Shown here in pieces: positions 10,784-23,160 of a stretch of 64,000 nucleotides of DNA. Every line of letters begins with the position of its first letter. Within the stretch, counting starts at the first letter, position 1. Source of the DNA: Fremontodendron californicum. Taxonomy: Eukaryota > Streptophyta > Magnoliopsida > Malvales > Malvaceae. The notes beneath the pieces are model-generated. The model saw nothing but the letters and a program-made list of their open reading frames with translations, made no database searches and was not told the DNA's origin. The position numbers and the translations under genes are program-made. The stretch lies in the NCBI GenBank assembly GCA_030761205.1, contig JAULJL010000015.1:10421501-10485500 (forward strand), written 5' to 3'.

Positions 10784-13700
10784 ATGAATGGAAATTATCT
10801 GATTAAAACGACGAACTAACTCGGAATATGAGAGAGAATAACTTTGAAGAGTTATTGCATCACGATAGGTAGCATTTGGCTTTAAACCTTCCATAGTGAT
10901 AACTATCGGATTTACTCGGCTAACTAGTGAACATGATGTCTTGAACTATTCAGCCTTTCGTGTAAACCAAGACAATATGTATCACGCAATTCATTTTCGA
11001 ACATCTTTGGTTCTCATGATTGTGTCCATTTTGGCCCCGAACACGTCCTAATTTCTATGAGTACTCTAGAGAATTTAGTCTGATCAATTCTCATAAAAAT
11101 GGCCAAGTTTCTTACTCATATAGGTGATTTCTTATGAAGAGCATCATGCAATACCCCACTAGATTTTATCTAGCTATAAGAATCATTAAAAGCATAGCTT
11201 ATCCTAACTTCTTTGCAGGCAGCACTAATTCATCATAGGAATGGATAAGAGTGTTTAACTCTTTTAGTACTCACACTAAGTTAACATAATTCGATTGTCC
11301 CTTTGAACCTAGATCTTGGGATCTCCAGTCAACTAGGTTGGGTTGCCATTATGTAACTTTAATTTATAGGCTTAACACCTATTCCCCTCGATGATTTATA
11401 TACTTGCTCTCTTGTTAAACCTTCCGTAAGCGTGCAATATTATCCTTTGATTTTACATAATCAAAAGAGATAATCTCATTTGAGAGCAACTATCTAACGG
11501 TATTGTGTCTTCGACGAATGTGTCGAGATTTACCGTTATACAAACTACTCTGTGCCCTACCAATTGCAGATTGGCTATCGCAATTTATACAAATTGCAGG
11601 CACAAGTTTCGGCCAACATGGAATATCTTTTAAAAAAATTCGAAGCTATTCCGCTTCTTCTCCAGCTTTATCAAAAGCTTTAAATTCAGATTCCATAGTA
11701 GATCTGGCAATACACGTTTGTTTAGAGGATTTCCAAGACAATGCATCTCCTCCAATAATAAAGATACCTCCACTAGTGGATTTTGAATCTTTAGTATCAG
11801 ATATCCAGTTTGTATCACTATACCCTTCAAGCACAGTTAGATATCTTGTATAGTGCAGTTCATAACTTGAGGTGTATCTTAAATATCTAAGTACCCTCAC
11901 AATGGCCTTCCGGTTATCTTTTTCAATATTACTTGTAAATCTACTCAGTTTGCTAACTGAGTATGTTATGTCTTTACATTCATTTACAACCTAATGGTTT
12001 GCTTCCAGGGTCCGTGCCACTCTTGGCACTATTTGGAATACCGATCCCTTGGACAAGGTCTCATCCTCCGCTCCACAATGGGGTATCATGGTAGCACCAA
12101 AGCTTGCCGATACCAGACCATGACACTCTTTCCCACTTACTATGTCGATACCCTCATCGATGCCTAGATCACACCCGAGTACCCTTGTTGCACAAAGTTT
12201 ACATTTTCTCACATGTCCTTCTCTTGCCCTCAAGGACTAGGTAATGATCCCATCAAATGATGTACCGAACACAATTTTAGGTCCTATCATGACCTTTTAA
12301 GCCGGAGAAATCGATACCTTCGCAAGACACCCCCACACTTTCGTGTATTTGTAGGATGGTATTTGATCCTTCCATAATTCATACTGTGTTTTGTCTGATT
12401 TCTTGTGGGTATTTTATTTAAAATATAATTAGTTAAAGAAATAGCCTCCCCCCACAAGTTCTAAGGTAACCCTGAACTTATCAACAAAGCGTTCATCATT
12501 TCTTTCAATATTCGGTTCTTGCATTTTGCAATACCATTTTGTTGAGGTGAATAAGGAGCAGTGGTTTGATGGATGATACCATTTTCTGAACAGAATTCAT
12601 TAAACAATGAATTATATACACCACCTCTATCACTCCGTATTATCTTAACTTTCTTGCTTAGTTGATTTTCGACCTCATTTTTAAAAAGCATAGAAGCTTC
12701 TAAGGCCTCGTCTTTGCTTCTTAGCAAATAGACATAACAATATCTTGTGCAATCAACAATAAAAGTAATGAGATACTTTTTACCGCCTCCGGTTTGCACA
12801 AATTTAAAGTCACAAATATCAGTGTGAATTAATCTAGAGGTTTACTACTTCTTTCTACCGAATAGAAAAGAGCCTTAGCCAATTTGGATTCCACACAAAT
12901 TTCGGAAGCAAATCCAAATTTTTTATTCTTCGCAAGGTCTTGTAATTTACATGACTTAATCTACCATGCCATACATTTAGAGGATATCATCAAATAAACA
13001 AAAGAAATAATATAATTATTATTCATGTTATTTGGCACAACAGCTATAACATTTAGCTTAAAAAGCCTATCACATAAGTATCCTCTACCTACAAACATGC
13101 CACTTTTAGTGAGTACACATTTATCCGACTCAATTACAAGTCTAAACCCGTTCTTGCTCAACACAGAGTCGGAAACCAAATTCTTACGAACCAACATGTT
13201 TCCTCTTATTGGTCTTGTGTGAATGTTCAACAACATTTGCCTTGACTTCCATGGTCTGAACTTTAGCCCTCTTTTCTGAACCATGGTTATCCTCCTCGAT
13301 TCTTAACCGAATAATCAAGTCCTCTAAAGTCATCTCCTTTTCTGCTTTAGATGGTTCTTGAAATTATTCCATGAAGGAGGCAATTTCTCTATCAAAGCCA
13401 CCATTTCAAATGACTCACTAAGAATCATACCTTCGACAGTGATTTCATGGAGAATCAACTGATACTCTTGGACTTGATTGATCATGGTTTTCGAGTCCAC
13501 CATTTTGAAATCCAAAAATCGACCAACCATAAATTTCTTCGTGCCAACATCCTCAGTTCTGTATTTTCTCTCTAAGGACTCCCACAACTCTCTCGTTGTC
13601 TTGATCGGGCTATACACGTTGTATAACGTGTTGTCCAATCCGTTGAGGATATAGTTCTTGCATAGGAAGTCAGAATACTTCCATGTTTCCACCAAGGCTA

Positions 13701-13911
13701 CAACCGTAGGATCGGTCTCTCCCTATTTGGGAACTAGGGCCTCCTCCCGTAAGAACCGGGCTAGGTTCAGAGTGGTCAAATAAAACAACATCTTTTGCTA
13801 CCAGCGTTTGAAGTCCAGACCACTGAACTTCTCGGGTTTCTCACAATGTGTAACATGTGGTGGCATTGGAGCTACAGGCGCACTCGAATTTACGATAGAC
13901 CGTTCTGCCAT
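10784..13911 (-). pseudogene. Copia gag-pol pseudogene
   Basis: Recognisable pieces, read from high to low coordinates, start with a gag N-terminus at 13911 (MAERSIVNSS) that has two in-frame stops. A gag UBN2-like stretch at 13330-13695 includes LWESLERKYRTEDVG. Pre-integrase/protease remnants lie at 12961-13284. Integrase at 12461-12799 includes IIRSDRGGVY and PQQNGIAKCKNR. RNase H at 11646-11900 includes GYSDTNWISD and SWKSSKQTCIARSTMESEF. The usual reverse transcriptase core is absent between integrase and RNase H. The last 700 bases before the LTR are untranslated 3' sequence. Several stops and frameshifts make it non-functional. Confidence 0.88.
11991..12245 (-). other. Foreign segment in place of copia RT core
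   Basis: Between the integrase end (LAKVSISPA near 12290) and the RNase H start (near 11985) lies an open stretch of about 80 codons. It has a higher GC content and resembles nothing in copia. It replaces the reverse transcriptase core. Its origin is unknown to me; a filler inserted at a deletion breakpoint is the simplest explanation. Confidence 0.4.
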
Positions 13912-13964
13912 CTATTATTTAAAATAACAAGATTAACTTTATATATGTAAACACACATATAATA

Positions 13965-14346
13965 TATATATATATATATATTACAAACATGTATATACAT
14001 ACAAACACAATATATATATATTTCAAACACTATATATATATATATATGTATATAATATACAAACGTAACATGTATAATCACAAATATAACTATATATATA
14101 TATATATATATGCTGCCAATTATATATATATATATATTCAACAACAAATCTATATGCTGTAATTATGTATATTATACAAACGATCACAATATATATTACT
14201 AACAGTACTAATGTAATTATAGATCACGATAAACAATAGCAATATATATGTCAAATTTATACAATTTTTATCCAAAAAAAAAAAAAAAAATTGACTACCA
14301 ATAAATATATATATTACAAATATATATGTTCACCAAATATATATAT
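13965..14346. repeat. TA-rich microsatellite cluster
   Basis: Many short (TA)n runs are separated by ACAAAC-like spacers. The short ORFs of alternating Tyr and Ile here are products of the microsatellite and not genes. Confidence 0.9.
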
Positions 14347-14760
14347 GGATTATTATCAGGTACACCGTCAGTGGACTTTTTTTAACTCCACAAGCGGTGT
14401 TTACACGTTTACGTAACCTTTCATCCGATTTATATTTTTTTAATCCGATCATCGTATTTCATGTTCTATTCGCGTAGATCATGCACGTCGAGTTTCGAAT
14501 AAATAAAAAATGTTTAACTATTTGTTTCGACATAAAAAAATTTCAACCGTTAAATATATATTGAAAAAGACAGTATTCTCGATCGATATGATAGGGATAT
14601 CGGATTGATTCAAAAATTTACGTGCACGACGAGTACGATTATATTGTTAAATCCGACGGTCGCTTTGTAAAAATAGAAATCGTATATAAGATTACGGATG
14701 CATGTGAACACCGCTTGTGGAATTAAAAAAATCCACTGACGGTGTACCAGATAATAATCC
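14347..14760. mobile_element. 414-bp MITE with about 60-bp TIRs
   Basis: The ends are inverted repeats. The left end starts GGATTATTATCAGGTACACC and the right end reads the same on the other strand with one early difference; pairing continues through CCACAAGCGGTGTTCACA for about 60 bp. It sits inside a TA microsatellite, so the target duplication is ambiguous. It is absent from the corresponding place of the right duplicate near 62450. No ORF exists. Long TIRs suggest a Mutator-type MITE, but the superfamily is inferred. Confidence 0.8.
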
Positions 14761-14814
14761 TATATATATATATGTATATGCAAAACTGATCAACTATAAA
14801 AATTATAGTACAAA

Positions 14815-14846
<32 letters not shown>

Positions 14847-14849
<3 letters not shown>

Positions 14850-15106
14850 AAATGCAATAACAAATATAAATATGCAGTCACTAAATAGCAATTACAATTC
14901 CTATTCGGAAAAAATTGCAATAGTTTTTATTAAATATTTTTTCGTCCATCTATTGCAACCTGCAAACACAATTGAAATGGTTGAAAGCAATGCCAATATA
15001 TATATATATATATATATATATTTAATAAAAACTATTGCAATTTTTTTCCGAATAGGAATTGTAATTGCTACTTAGTGACTGCATATTTATATTTGTTATT
15101 GCATTT

Positions 15107-15112
<6 letters not shown>
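14847..15112. repeat. Near-perfect palindrome with about 90-bp arms
   Basis: The arm at 14847-14934 is repeated inverted at 15021-15110 with only one or two mismatches, around a spacer of 86 bp that ends in a TA run. The right duplicate (62545-62640) has only the first arm. The second arm therefore arose after the segmental duplication or was lost there. Confidence 0.9.

Positions 15113-15163
<51 letters not shown>
15109..15163. repeat. (TA)n microsatellite
   Basis: This TA run of about 54 bp directly follows the second palindrome arm. Confidence 0.95.
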
Positions 15164-15166
<3 letters not shown>

Positions 15167-16420
15167 CATTCATATATGACGTTTTTCCCTAAATATCATC
15201 ATCATTCTAATTTTCATGTTCTGACATTAATGCTTAACAATAATGAAATAACAGTAATGAATATTTTAACACGTTAATAATTCATTTTATATTGATTTTG
15301 ACATGTTCGTGTATTTGTGTCATATTCATTTTATTTTTTGTGTCTTGTCGTATTTTAATTATTTTTTTCATGTTATATTCGCATCATATAATTATGTTGT
15401 GCCCGAAATTGTCAGATCTAATTAACCATATCAAATAATTCTCAATTTTATATCAAATTTTCGTATAATGATGAGAGTTATTATTTTTCTAAATTATCTT
15501 TACTTCTCTTGCAATTTTATCTTTTAAATTTATTTCAAAGTATTAGTTCAAATCCGATAACATGCTTGCAGCGAAGCTCAGACATCTATCTAGTATATAT
15601 AAAAATGTCTTGGATTGGAGGGGAACACATCTTCCCTCCCTATTGGATTTCCTAGAAAATTCCCACCCTTTTCGAAGAAGATCCCATAAAAATCCTAATG
15701 AATAAATAGGAGAGAGAACAACAACAAAATACACGGTTTTAAAAGAAAAATTATATCATAAATTAGTGAAATTTTAGGTAACACATACATTTAAATATAT
15801 TTAAAAACTAAAAAAATAAGACATGTGACAGTCTCTAAATTCAACTTGTGAAGTTAAAAAACTTGACTCAGTGTATCACAAATGAATTCATATTAAAAAC
15901 GGAAAAAAATAAAACAAAAAGAAAAAAATATAATTCTGTACGATTTATCTTAGGGTTTGATGTTTTTAGGGTTCTAAGATTTTTTTTTCTTCAATTGATA
16001 GAAAGGGTGTGGAATGATAGAAGACAAGAATGGAAGTGGTTTTGGGGTATAGGAATGCGATAGTGGCAATAGATCTAAGTTCTTAAATTTCAATTTTTTG
16101 TGAAAAATGATAAATTTTTGGAGAAATCTACTTTGATTAAAGAAAAGAAGAGAATGGATGAGTAATACACTCACTTAATTATCATGCACCTAATTTAACT
16201 TCCTCAAAAAGTAAATGTCTCTTAATAAAAGATAGTTTGACCGCTTGAAAACAAGAGATTAGTATAATTTGATTTAAAGTGTGTGGCAAACCGCAAATTA
16301 TACGTACTTCATGTAGATATAAAAAAGAAAGATCTAATAATAGCAAGTAAACCAAACCCGTATTTTACCCAAAATGATAAAATTAGAAAGCATTTGTTTG
16401 GTTGTAGCTTTCTCAAGCAT
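15164..16420. other. Distal 5' flank of polygalacturonase gene 1
   Basis: There is no gene in this stretch. It holds an R1-type fragment (15270-15430) and a block at 15580-15735 that carries the 15-bp and 71-bp differences from the right duplicate. It also has AT-rich sequence shared with 63120-64000. From about 16200 on it is also similar to the reverse complement of 25900-26190, upstream of polygalacturonase gene 2. This flank therefore belongs to the duplicated gene unit. Confidence 0.7.
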
Positions 16421-16430
16421 TCTATATAAA
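16421..16430 (+). promoter_or_regulatory. TATA box of polygalacturonase gene 1
   Basis: TCTATATAAA lies about 80 bp before the start codon. It is within a stretch (GCTTTCTCAAGCAxTCTATA) that is conserved upstream of the second gene copy, which supports its use as the core promoter. Confidence 0.75.
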
Positions 16431-16507
16431 TGGTTTGAAACAAAACAAAAGCCAAAATAACTGTTCTTTCACAACAATTTCTCATTAAAAAACATAAAAG
16501 AAAAAAC

Positions 16508-18130
16508 ATGGGTATACAAGTTAATATTACAGTCATATCAGTATTGTTACTTTTGTTCATTTCAACCGCTAAAGCTCAATCCAGTGTTTTTGATGTAGTT
16601 GCCAACTATGGCGCAAAGGCTGACGAGAAAACAGATTTGAGTCAGGTAAGAAAAAATGCACCTAAATTATTCGTCAATGATGAAATATATGGAATTTAAA
16701 TTGTTTTAAAATTATATGTATATTTTTTGGCTTAGCCATTGTTGGATGCTTGGAAAGAAGCATGTGCATCGACAACTCCAACTAAAATTGTGATCCCTAA
16801 AGGAACGTACTTACTAAGTAAAGCAATCATGGAAGGTCCTTGCAAGGGTCCTATTGAGCTTCAGGTTCAGGGCACCGTGAAGGCTCCGGCAGATCCTAGC
16901 GTTTTCAAGGACGATAATTGGGTTGTCTTCAACCACGTTGAACAGTTTACAATGTCTGGTGGTGGAGTTTTTGATGGCCAAGGAACCACTGCTTGGGGCA
17001 AGAACGATTGTAACAAAAATAAACATTGTGTTACACTTCCCATTGTAAGGTTTCCTTAATTCCTTGTGCAATAATTTGATTTTTTATTTTTATTTTAAAA
17101 AAGTCTCTATTTAAATTCCTCAAATTTAAGAAATATTGAATTTTGTTTTGTTTTGTTTTAATTATATCATATCTAATAACTAACAAATCTAAATGCTTTT
17201 TCTTGTAGATGAATAAGTTTTCAATATCTAAACTTTAAACATTCCTATTCATGTTACTTTGTTCCAATCTGAAACAGAATTTAAGATTCAATTTTGTGAG
17301 CAACTCCATTATACAAGACATAACTACCAAAGATAGCAAACAGTTTCACGTTAATATTTTGGGATGCAACAACATTACTTTCCAGCATTTCACCGTTTCC
17401 GCTCCAGAAAACAGCCTAAACACGGATGGAATCCACATCGGGCGATCGGATGGAGTCAATGTTATTAACACAGACATAAAAACTGGTGATGATTGTGTTT
17501 CTATTGGTGATGGTAGTAAGAATGTGGTCGTCCAAGGAGTAACCTGTGGACCTGGTCATGGTATCAGCATCGGTAGTCTTGGAAAGTTCCAAGGTGAAGA
17601 ACCAGTTGCTGGAGTTCATATCTCAAATTGCATCATCAGCAATATTATGAATGGTGTTAGAATAAAAAGTTGGCCAGCCTCCTATCCTGGCTCTGCATCA
17701 GATATGCATTTTGAAGATATTACCATGAATAATGTTGGCAATCCTATCCTCATCGACCAACAATACTGCCCATGGAATCAATGCAATTTAAAGGTATGTA
17801 CTTATCAAAATCCTGATAGAGTGAAGAGGTTTAATTAGTATTTAAGCCATTATTTTGTTTATGCAGCTTCCATCACTTATTAAACTCAGCAACATTAGCT
17901 TCAAGAACATCCGTGGAACTTCTGCAACTCAGCAAGCTGTCAAGCTTGTTTGCAGCAGCGGATTGCCATGCGAAGGAGTGGAACTTGCCGATATTGACCT
18001 TGCCTACAGTGGACCTGAAGGACCTGCAACATCCCAATGTTTGAATGTCAGTCCCAAACTTACTGGCAAACAAAACCCGTCTGCATGTTCTAGCCCTGCC
18101 CCAGGGAGCCCCACCTCTCCAGCGGCTTAA
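16508..18130 (+). CDS. Exopolygalacturonase-like GH28 gene 1
   Basis: Exons are 16508-16645, 16736-17044, 17278-17793 and 17867-18130, all with GT...AG introns in phase 0, giving 408 residues. The product should hydrolyse alpha-1,4-galacturonosyl links of pectin in the cell wall. An N-terminal hydrophobic segment with ISTAKAQ after it is a signal peptide. GH28 motifs are NTDG at 197-200, GDDC at 219-222, GHG at 242-244 and RIK at 277-279. Catalytic acids D199, D220 and D221 and H243 are all present. Length, exon pattern and the P/S-rich tail fit plant exopolygalacturonases, which are often pollen-expressed; expression is not shown by the sequence. The gene converges on a second copy at 24286-25879 with 23 amino-acid differences by eye. 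No disruption is seen. Confidence 0.93.
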
Positions 18131-18195
18131 TCTATTTGGAAGTAGGAAGTAATGAATCTCGTGAATTAAAATATGGAGGCAACTTTAGTTTTCCA

Positions 18196-18201
18196 AATAA
18201 A
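18196..18201 (+). terminator. Candidate poly(A) signal, gene 1
   Basis: AATAAA lies 66 bp after the stop codon of polygalacturonase gene 1. Confidence 0.5.
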
Positions 18202-19229
18202 TGAAATTTAAATAACCGGAGAAAACATTTCCTTAGCATTTATCTTTTAGTCTTCTATGTATAAGTACGACGTTAATGTACAATTTTTGGTTACATAATT
18301 TATATGGATATTCAAAATTTTGATACAAATAGTCTTTATTGATTTTTTCTTTTTTCTTTTTAATTTGATGATAGACTATTATTTTGTTAGTTCAAAGATT
18401 GCAATTGGTCTTTAAAACAATGGAGCAAAGTTTAAAGCCTTACTAGTAATTTTGTTGGTTCAAAAAGAATATTACAATTTTAAACCAAGGCACAAAGCTA
18501 AGCTAATATAGTACTATGGACAAATAATTTCTTCATTATATAGTTAGTGAATTGCTCAAATGCTATAAAATAGTACTCAATCCGTCTCATTTTTTTGCTC
18601 ATCTTTCTTTTTTGAGATGCCTAAAAAAATTATTTTTTTTAAAATTATTTGAACACTTAATATTCTTACTTTTTATATTACATATTGATTTTTTATATTT
18701 TAAATCCAGAAATCTAGAATCTGGTCACGAGAAAATTCAATCGATCATTGGAAAATTCAACCAAACTCAGAAAACGACCAGAAAAATCAAATTCTGGACA
18801 ACCGTTCGTCATATTAGTTGTGTTTTTTTTTCAACTTTCTTGATTCTATTTTTTTTTCAGCTTACTCCATTTTTTTAAAATTTTTTGGTTGCTTTTTTTT
18901 TTTTTTTTGGTCTTGTGATTGACGTTATCGTCATCAACATTGAAAGCAGCGGAGTGTCGGCCTTATTTCCAACAGCGGCGAAGCGATAGCCATGGCTTTA
19001 GGCAGCTTCTTTCTTTTATGTCTATTTTTTTAATTAATTTTCTCTATTTTTAATTAAATTTTTTTATTTTGTAAAAAGAAAAACAAAATTGAAGGACCAA
19101 TTGATGCACGAAACGTAACGCAAACAAAAACTACAACAAAAATTGTTTTAAAAAAAATTGTGATGCTTAATTGAGTGAGATTTGTCACTCAACGAAACAC
19201 CTAACAAAAAAGACTATTATTGTTATCTA
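18202..19229. other. AT-rich intergenic, no gene recognised
   Basis: T-rich stretches dominate. The sequence near 18575 (AATCCGTCTCATTTTTTTG) resembles the start of Stowaway-type MITEs, but no second terminus was found. The open stretch at 18552-18878 is low complexity. Confidence 0.4.
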
Positions 19230-20440
19230 CTAGTGTTTGAATCTTCGCATTGCTTTAGTTTTATTGTCTTTGATAATATATTAAATATGATTATGACATA
19301 AAAAACATGAATTTAGAGCTAAAATTGAATTATTATGATAAACTATGCAAAATATCTAAACTTGATGATAAATTTTAAAATAAAGTATAGATATAAAATA
19401 ACACAAATACAACACGAATCTAGTTTATTATATGTAAAAAAAAAATTAAGATTGATATCAAAATTTAATTCATTTAGATTATATTGATATCCATCATTTC
19501 TATTCATATTAATAAATAATAAAATATAAACCTAACGACTATCATACAATAACTCATAACTTATAACATCATTTAACATAGTTTTTTGTTACTATTTAAT
19601 CATCATAATATTTTTTTTCTTGTGATTCAACAACAAAAGTTTTAAAAAAATTTACTTACATCAACCCATCTCATATTATTATTTAATATTTTAATTTTTA
19701 TCGATAATTTATCAATACAATTTTTTTTATTCAATATTATAAAAATAAAAAATAAAATTAATATGACTTTATTTTTTGAAAATAAAATAAAAACCCAATC
19801 ATTATACAACACGTGACACAAAATTAGGAGTTATTTGAATAGTGTCACACACGAACATGACATGAAAAAATAATTAAATATGAAATAATACGATCCGAAA
19901 AAATAACATGACCACGGCATGAATACATGAACTTGTCAAAATTTATATAAAACAAACTCGACACAAAATTATGAATTATTTGAATAGTGCCAATTAGACC
20001 TGGCAATTTCGCACACTAAACGAACATGAAAAAATAATTAAAACACAACACAACACGAAAAAATAACACTAACATAACACGAATGCACAAACGTGTCAAA
20101 ATCTATCAACACGACACAAAAAAAATGTGACACAAAATTGAAAGTTATTTGAAAAATGCTAATTGGATTCGGTAATTTCAGACACGGCACAGACACAAAA
20201 AAATAATAATTAAAAGACAATACAACACGAAAAATAACACTAAACAACATGAATGCACGAATGTGTTAAAATCTATACATAACATATAAAAAATTACATA
20301 TATAATACCCTTAATATGATTATAACACGAAAACATAATATAAATACAACATATGATAATTATTACAAAAAATTACAAAATAAAATTGCCAAATCATCTT
20401 TTAATTAAAAAAGTTTACAAAATTACCCGGAGATTGTTCC
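19230..20440 (-). repeat. Dispersed repeat R1 copy
   Basis: This copy starts near TTTGAATCTTCGCATTGC and runs through AT-rich sequence into ACACGAAAAAATAACAC phrases. It is colinear with 29085-30020 and 36585-37420. It is noncoding; CAATTAGACCTGGCAATTTC is a recurrent internal boundary. Confidence 0.75.
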
Positions 20441-21899
20441 CTCAATAGAGGGATTACTTTAATTTGTATTTATAAGATAATGGACATTCTTGATATCATG
20501 CGAGTAAACTTTTATATCATGGCAGTTCCTTCCAACACAATCGTTGGAATTAGACCTATCACTTCTGATCCGAATCCAAAAAATTTGATCAACCCACCCA
20601 AACTTGATTTGGCCAGAAAAGACAACAACTCGAACCCGATCCCGATCCAACCCGAAATCAAAAATGATCAAAACCCAAAATGACTCGAATCCAAATTGAC
20701 TTGAACTTGAAATGACCCAAACTCGAATTAACCCAAACAATTAATCTGAAATGACCCAAACTTAAATGAAGTATAATTTTATTTTAAAAATATTAATCTA
20801 ATAAAAATAATAACTATAATATAAATTATTAATTTATTTTAATTTTATAATTTGTAATTACCATTTTGGAGTATGATAAAGTGTGTACTATGCAAGCAGT
20901 GATTTTGAAAAAAAAATAGAAAAAAAAAAGAAGTTTTATGTTTATATATACTGCTATAGTATTAGGAATTAAAATTTTAATCAATCGGTTGTAAATTAAT
21001 CTTAATACTTTGTTTTAAATCAAATTATTGGATTGGATAAATAGTAAGTTTGTGGTATTTATTTAAATAAGTTTTTTATATTATTACCATAATAACCTTC
21101 TTAAATTAATTGTTCAAGACTTCAATATAATTGTTCAAAAACTAAAATAGTCTTTAAATATATAATAATCTCATAAATAAATATAAAATATTATATCAAT
21201 TATGATAATCTTATAATAAGATTTAAATTAAATTGTATATTTTAATTATCATGGACATATTTATGATAATCTTATAACATTTTTTTTATCGTTATACATA
21301 TTATTTAAAATAAAAGTATTATTTTTATTTTAAAAGTATAATTCATTCTCATGTAATTTAGAATAAAGTACATAAAATAGGTTGTTAATAATAATACGTA
21401 TATTTTATCATAATGATTTGTACGTTATGTTATAATAATATCTTATCATTTAATTTAGATCAAATTATATAATCTCTTATCATTATACATATTATTTTTA
21501 GGGTAAATGTGTTATTTTTATTTTAAATTTATAATTTCTTAAGTCTTATCATGTGATTTTCTAAAAGTATATAAAATTGGTCATTGTTATGTCTATTGTA
21601 TTATAATGATTTGTACATTGCGTTATAACAGTACATTTACAACTATGTAAATGGATTGAGATAACGATTTCAGGTGTGTAGTAATACTCGTTTATGTAAA
21701 ACGGATACTCGAATTTGAAAAATTATCGAATTATACTCAAATCCAAAAAATATCAGGTTAAATAGATATTTATTTTTAAATTAAAATTTACAATGTCTTT
21801 ATTTATTTTTAAATATTATTTATTTTTTATATTTCAATAAAATTCTAATTAAATCTGACTCGATCAAATAGTTTGTTTAAATTTGATTTTGAAATAAAA

Positions 21900-22265
21900 A
21901 AATTGAACCCGAATAACCCGAGTGTCAAACTTGAATGACACGAACCCGAAATGATCCGAACCCGAATAACCCAAACGTGAAACCCGCATGACCTGAACCC
22001 GAAATTACCCAAACCCGAAATGACCTTAACCCTAAATTGACCCGAAAATTTTAAGTTCCAAATTGATCCAACCCAAATTGACCCGACCCAAAATCAATCT
22101 GACCCGCCCAATTGACAGGTCTAGTTGGAATGGAAATTAACCCTCCTAGCGACCCAAACCCGAAAATTGAACCAAAATTTTTAAGATCCATATTGATCCG
22201 ACCCGAATTAATTCGATCCAAACCCAACTTGACCCGTCCAATTGACAGATCTAAATTCATATATG
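21900..22265. repeat. Degenerate GACCCGAACCCGAA repeat tract
   Basis: Irregular repetition of ACCCGAA-like hexa- and heptamers ends twice in TGACCCG(C/T)CCAATTGACAG(G/A)TCTA, about 130 bp apart. A weaker tract lies at 20560-20770. The same phrase type ends at AGGTCTA near 26905. It is noncoding; similar phrase repeats are known from many plant genomes but I cannot assign a family. Confidence 0.6.
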
Positions 22266-23124
22266 GTTGATAATCAGATACCAATTTCCATTTTCAGTTT
22301 CTCCTATATGGAGTACTAATATAACTTGGATATTTTTTCCCTCCTAAGCTCCATGTATACACCCCCCCCCCATCAAAATTAATTTTAACGGATCTAATTA
22401 TACTAAACCATATCAATTTTTTACAAGAAGTGTTTGGTAATTTTAACAACTAAAATTTGGAAGGACTCAACTGAAAACAGAATGAAACTTAATTAAGAAG
22501 AAATTTTGGCATTTTTAGGAAAAATCTGAAAGTGTGTTATTTTTGTGTGTGCTACTATTATTTAAAGTCTATAGTGAATATTATCTATAATCTATCTATC
22601 TATAATTTATTTATATTTATAATATAGATAAATATACGAATATAAAAAAAAATTAATCTGACGAAAATAATCGTTGTTGTTTAGTATACTTTTAAATTAT
22701 CATTGTGAATATTTTTTTATGATTCATAAGATTTATCTAGTTTATAAGTAAAAAATTAATTTTATTAAATTAATTTTATTAAACGGATTTATTAATAAAA
22801 TTTATCCAATTTATGAGTAAAAATTTAATTTTATTACAAAATGTTCATAAAATATATTTATTTGAAAATTGAAAAAAAAAGAATTAAAAGTTTGTATTTA
22901 ATTACTTTATTTTCAAAATTTTAAAATAGAAAAGAGTTAAAATTTATATTTTATAATTTACACATGGAATAAACTTTACATGCTAATTAATACAAATTAT
23001 TTTAACTTGTATGACCAATTATATATAGTAATATATTTCATTATTTTGCAAGAGAAATTTTTTTGAACATAGAAATAAGCCAAAAAAAAATGGAATTCGT
23101 ATAAGTTATGTACCAAAAACTATA

Positions 23125-23160
23125 CATTAACTAGCTTTGACCCGTGCCATGCACGGACAT
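23125..23160 (-). other. Helitron-like 3' terminus
   Basis: On the minus strand the sequence is CCGTGCATGGCACGG (a perfect hairpin), then a short spacer, then CTAG followed by T. This is the arrangement of a Helitron 3' end (hairpin about 10 nt before CTRR, insertion before T). The corresponding 5' TC end was not identified in the AT-rich DNA to the right. Confidence 0.4.

Larger units (their letters stand above)
10045..13911 (-). mobile_element. Decayed Ty1/copia element, 5' LTR missing
   Basis: On the minus strand a gag start at 13911 leads through gag, protease/pre-integrase, integrase and RNase H remnants to a 730-bp 3' LTR at 10045-10774. No second LTR copy exists upstream of the gag start. 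There the sequence passes directly into TA-rich microsatellites, so the 5' end is lost. The core of the reverse transcriptase, including YVDD, is also missing. Confidence 0.88.
13623..16337. repeat. Segmental duplication, left copy
   Basis: This segment is colinear with 61747-64000. It covers the copia gag N-terminal remnant, TA-rich spacers, R1 fragment and the distal promoter region of the polygalacturonase gene at 16508. Identity is high by eye. Differences include a 414-bp MITE and a palindromic arm present only here, and about 15-bp and 71-bp stretches present only in the right copy. Confidence 0.93.

Noticed and set aside
12461..13695. Possibility that the minus-strand copia element is active
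   Set aside because: Two stops in gag, missing reverse transcriptase core, a filler segment and a missing 5' LTR exclude it.
13890..15277. Several ORFs rich in alternating Tyr and Ile
   Set aside because: They are translations of (TA)n microsatellites and have no independent coding signal.
17416..17619. Antisense ORFs in both polygalacturonase genes (also 24797-25000)
   Set aside because: Identical shadow ORFs occur in both copies because the catalytic exon is conserved; they carry no motif of their own.
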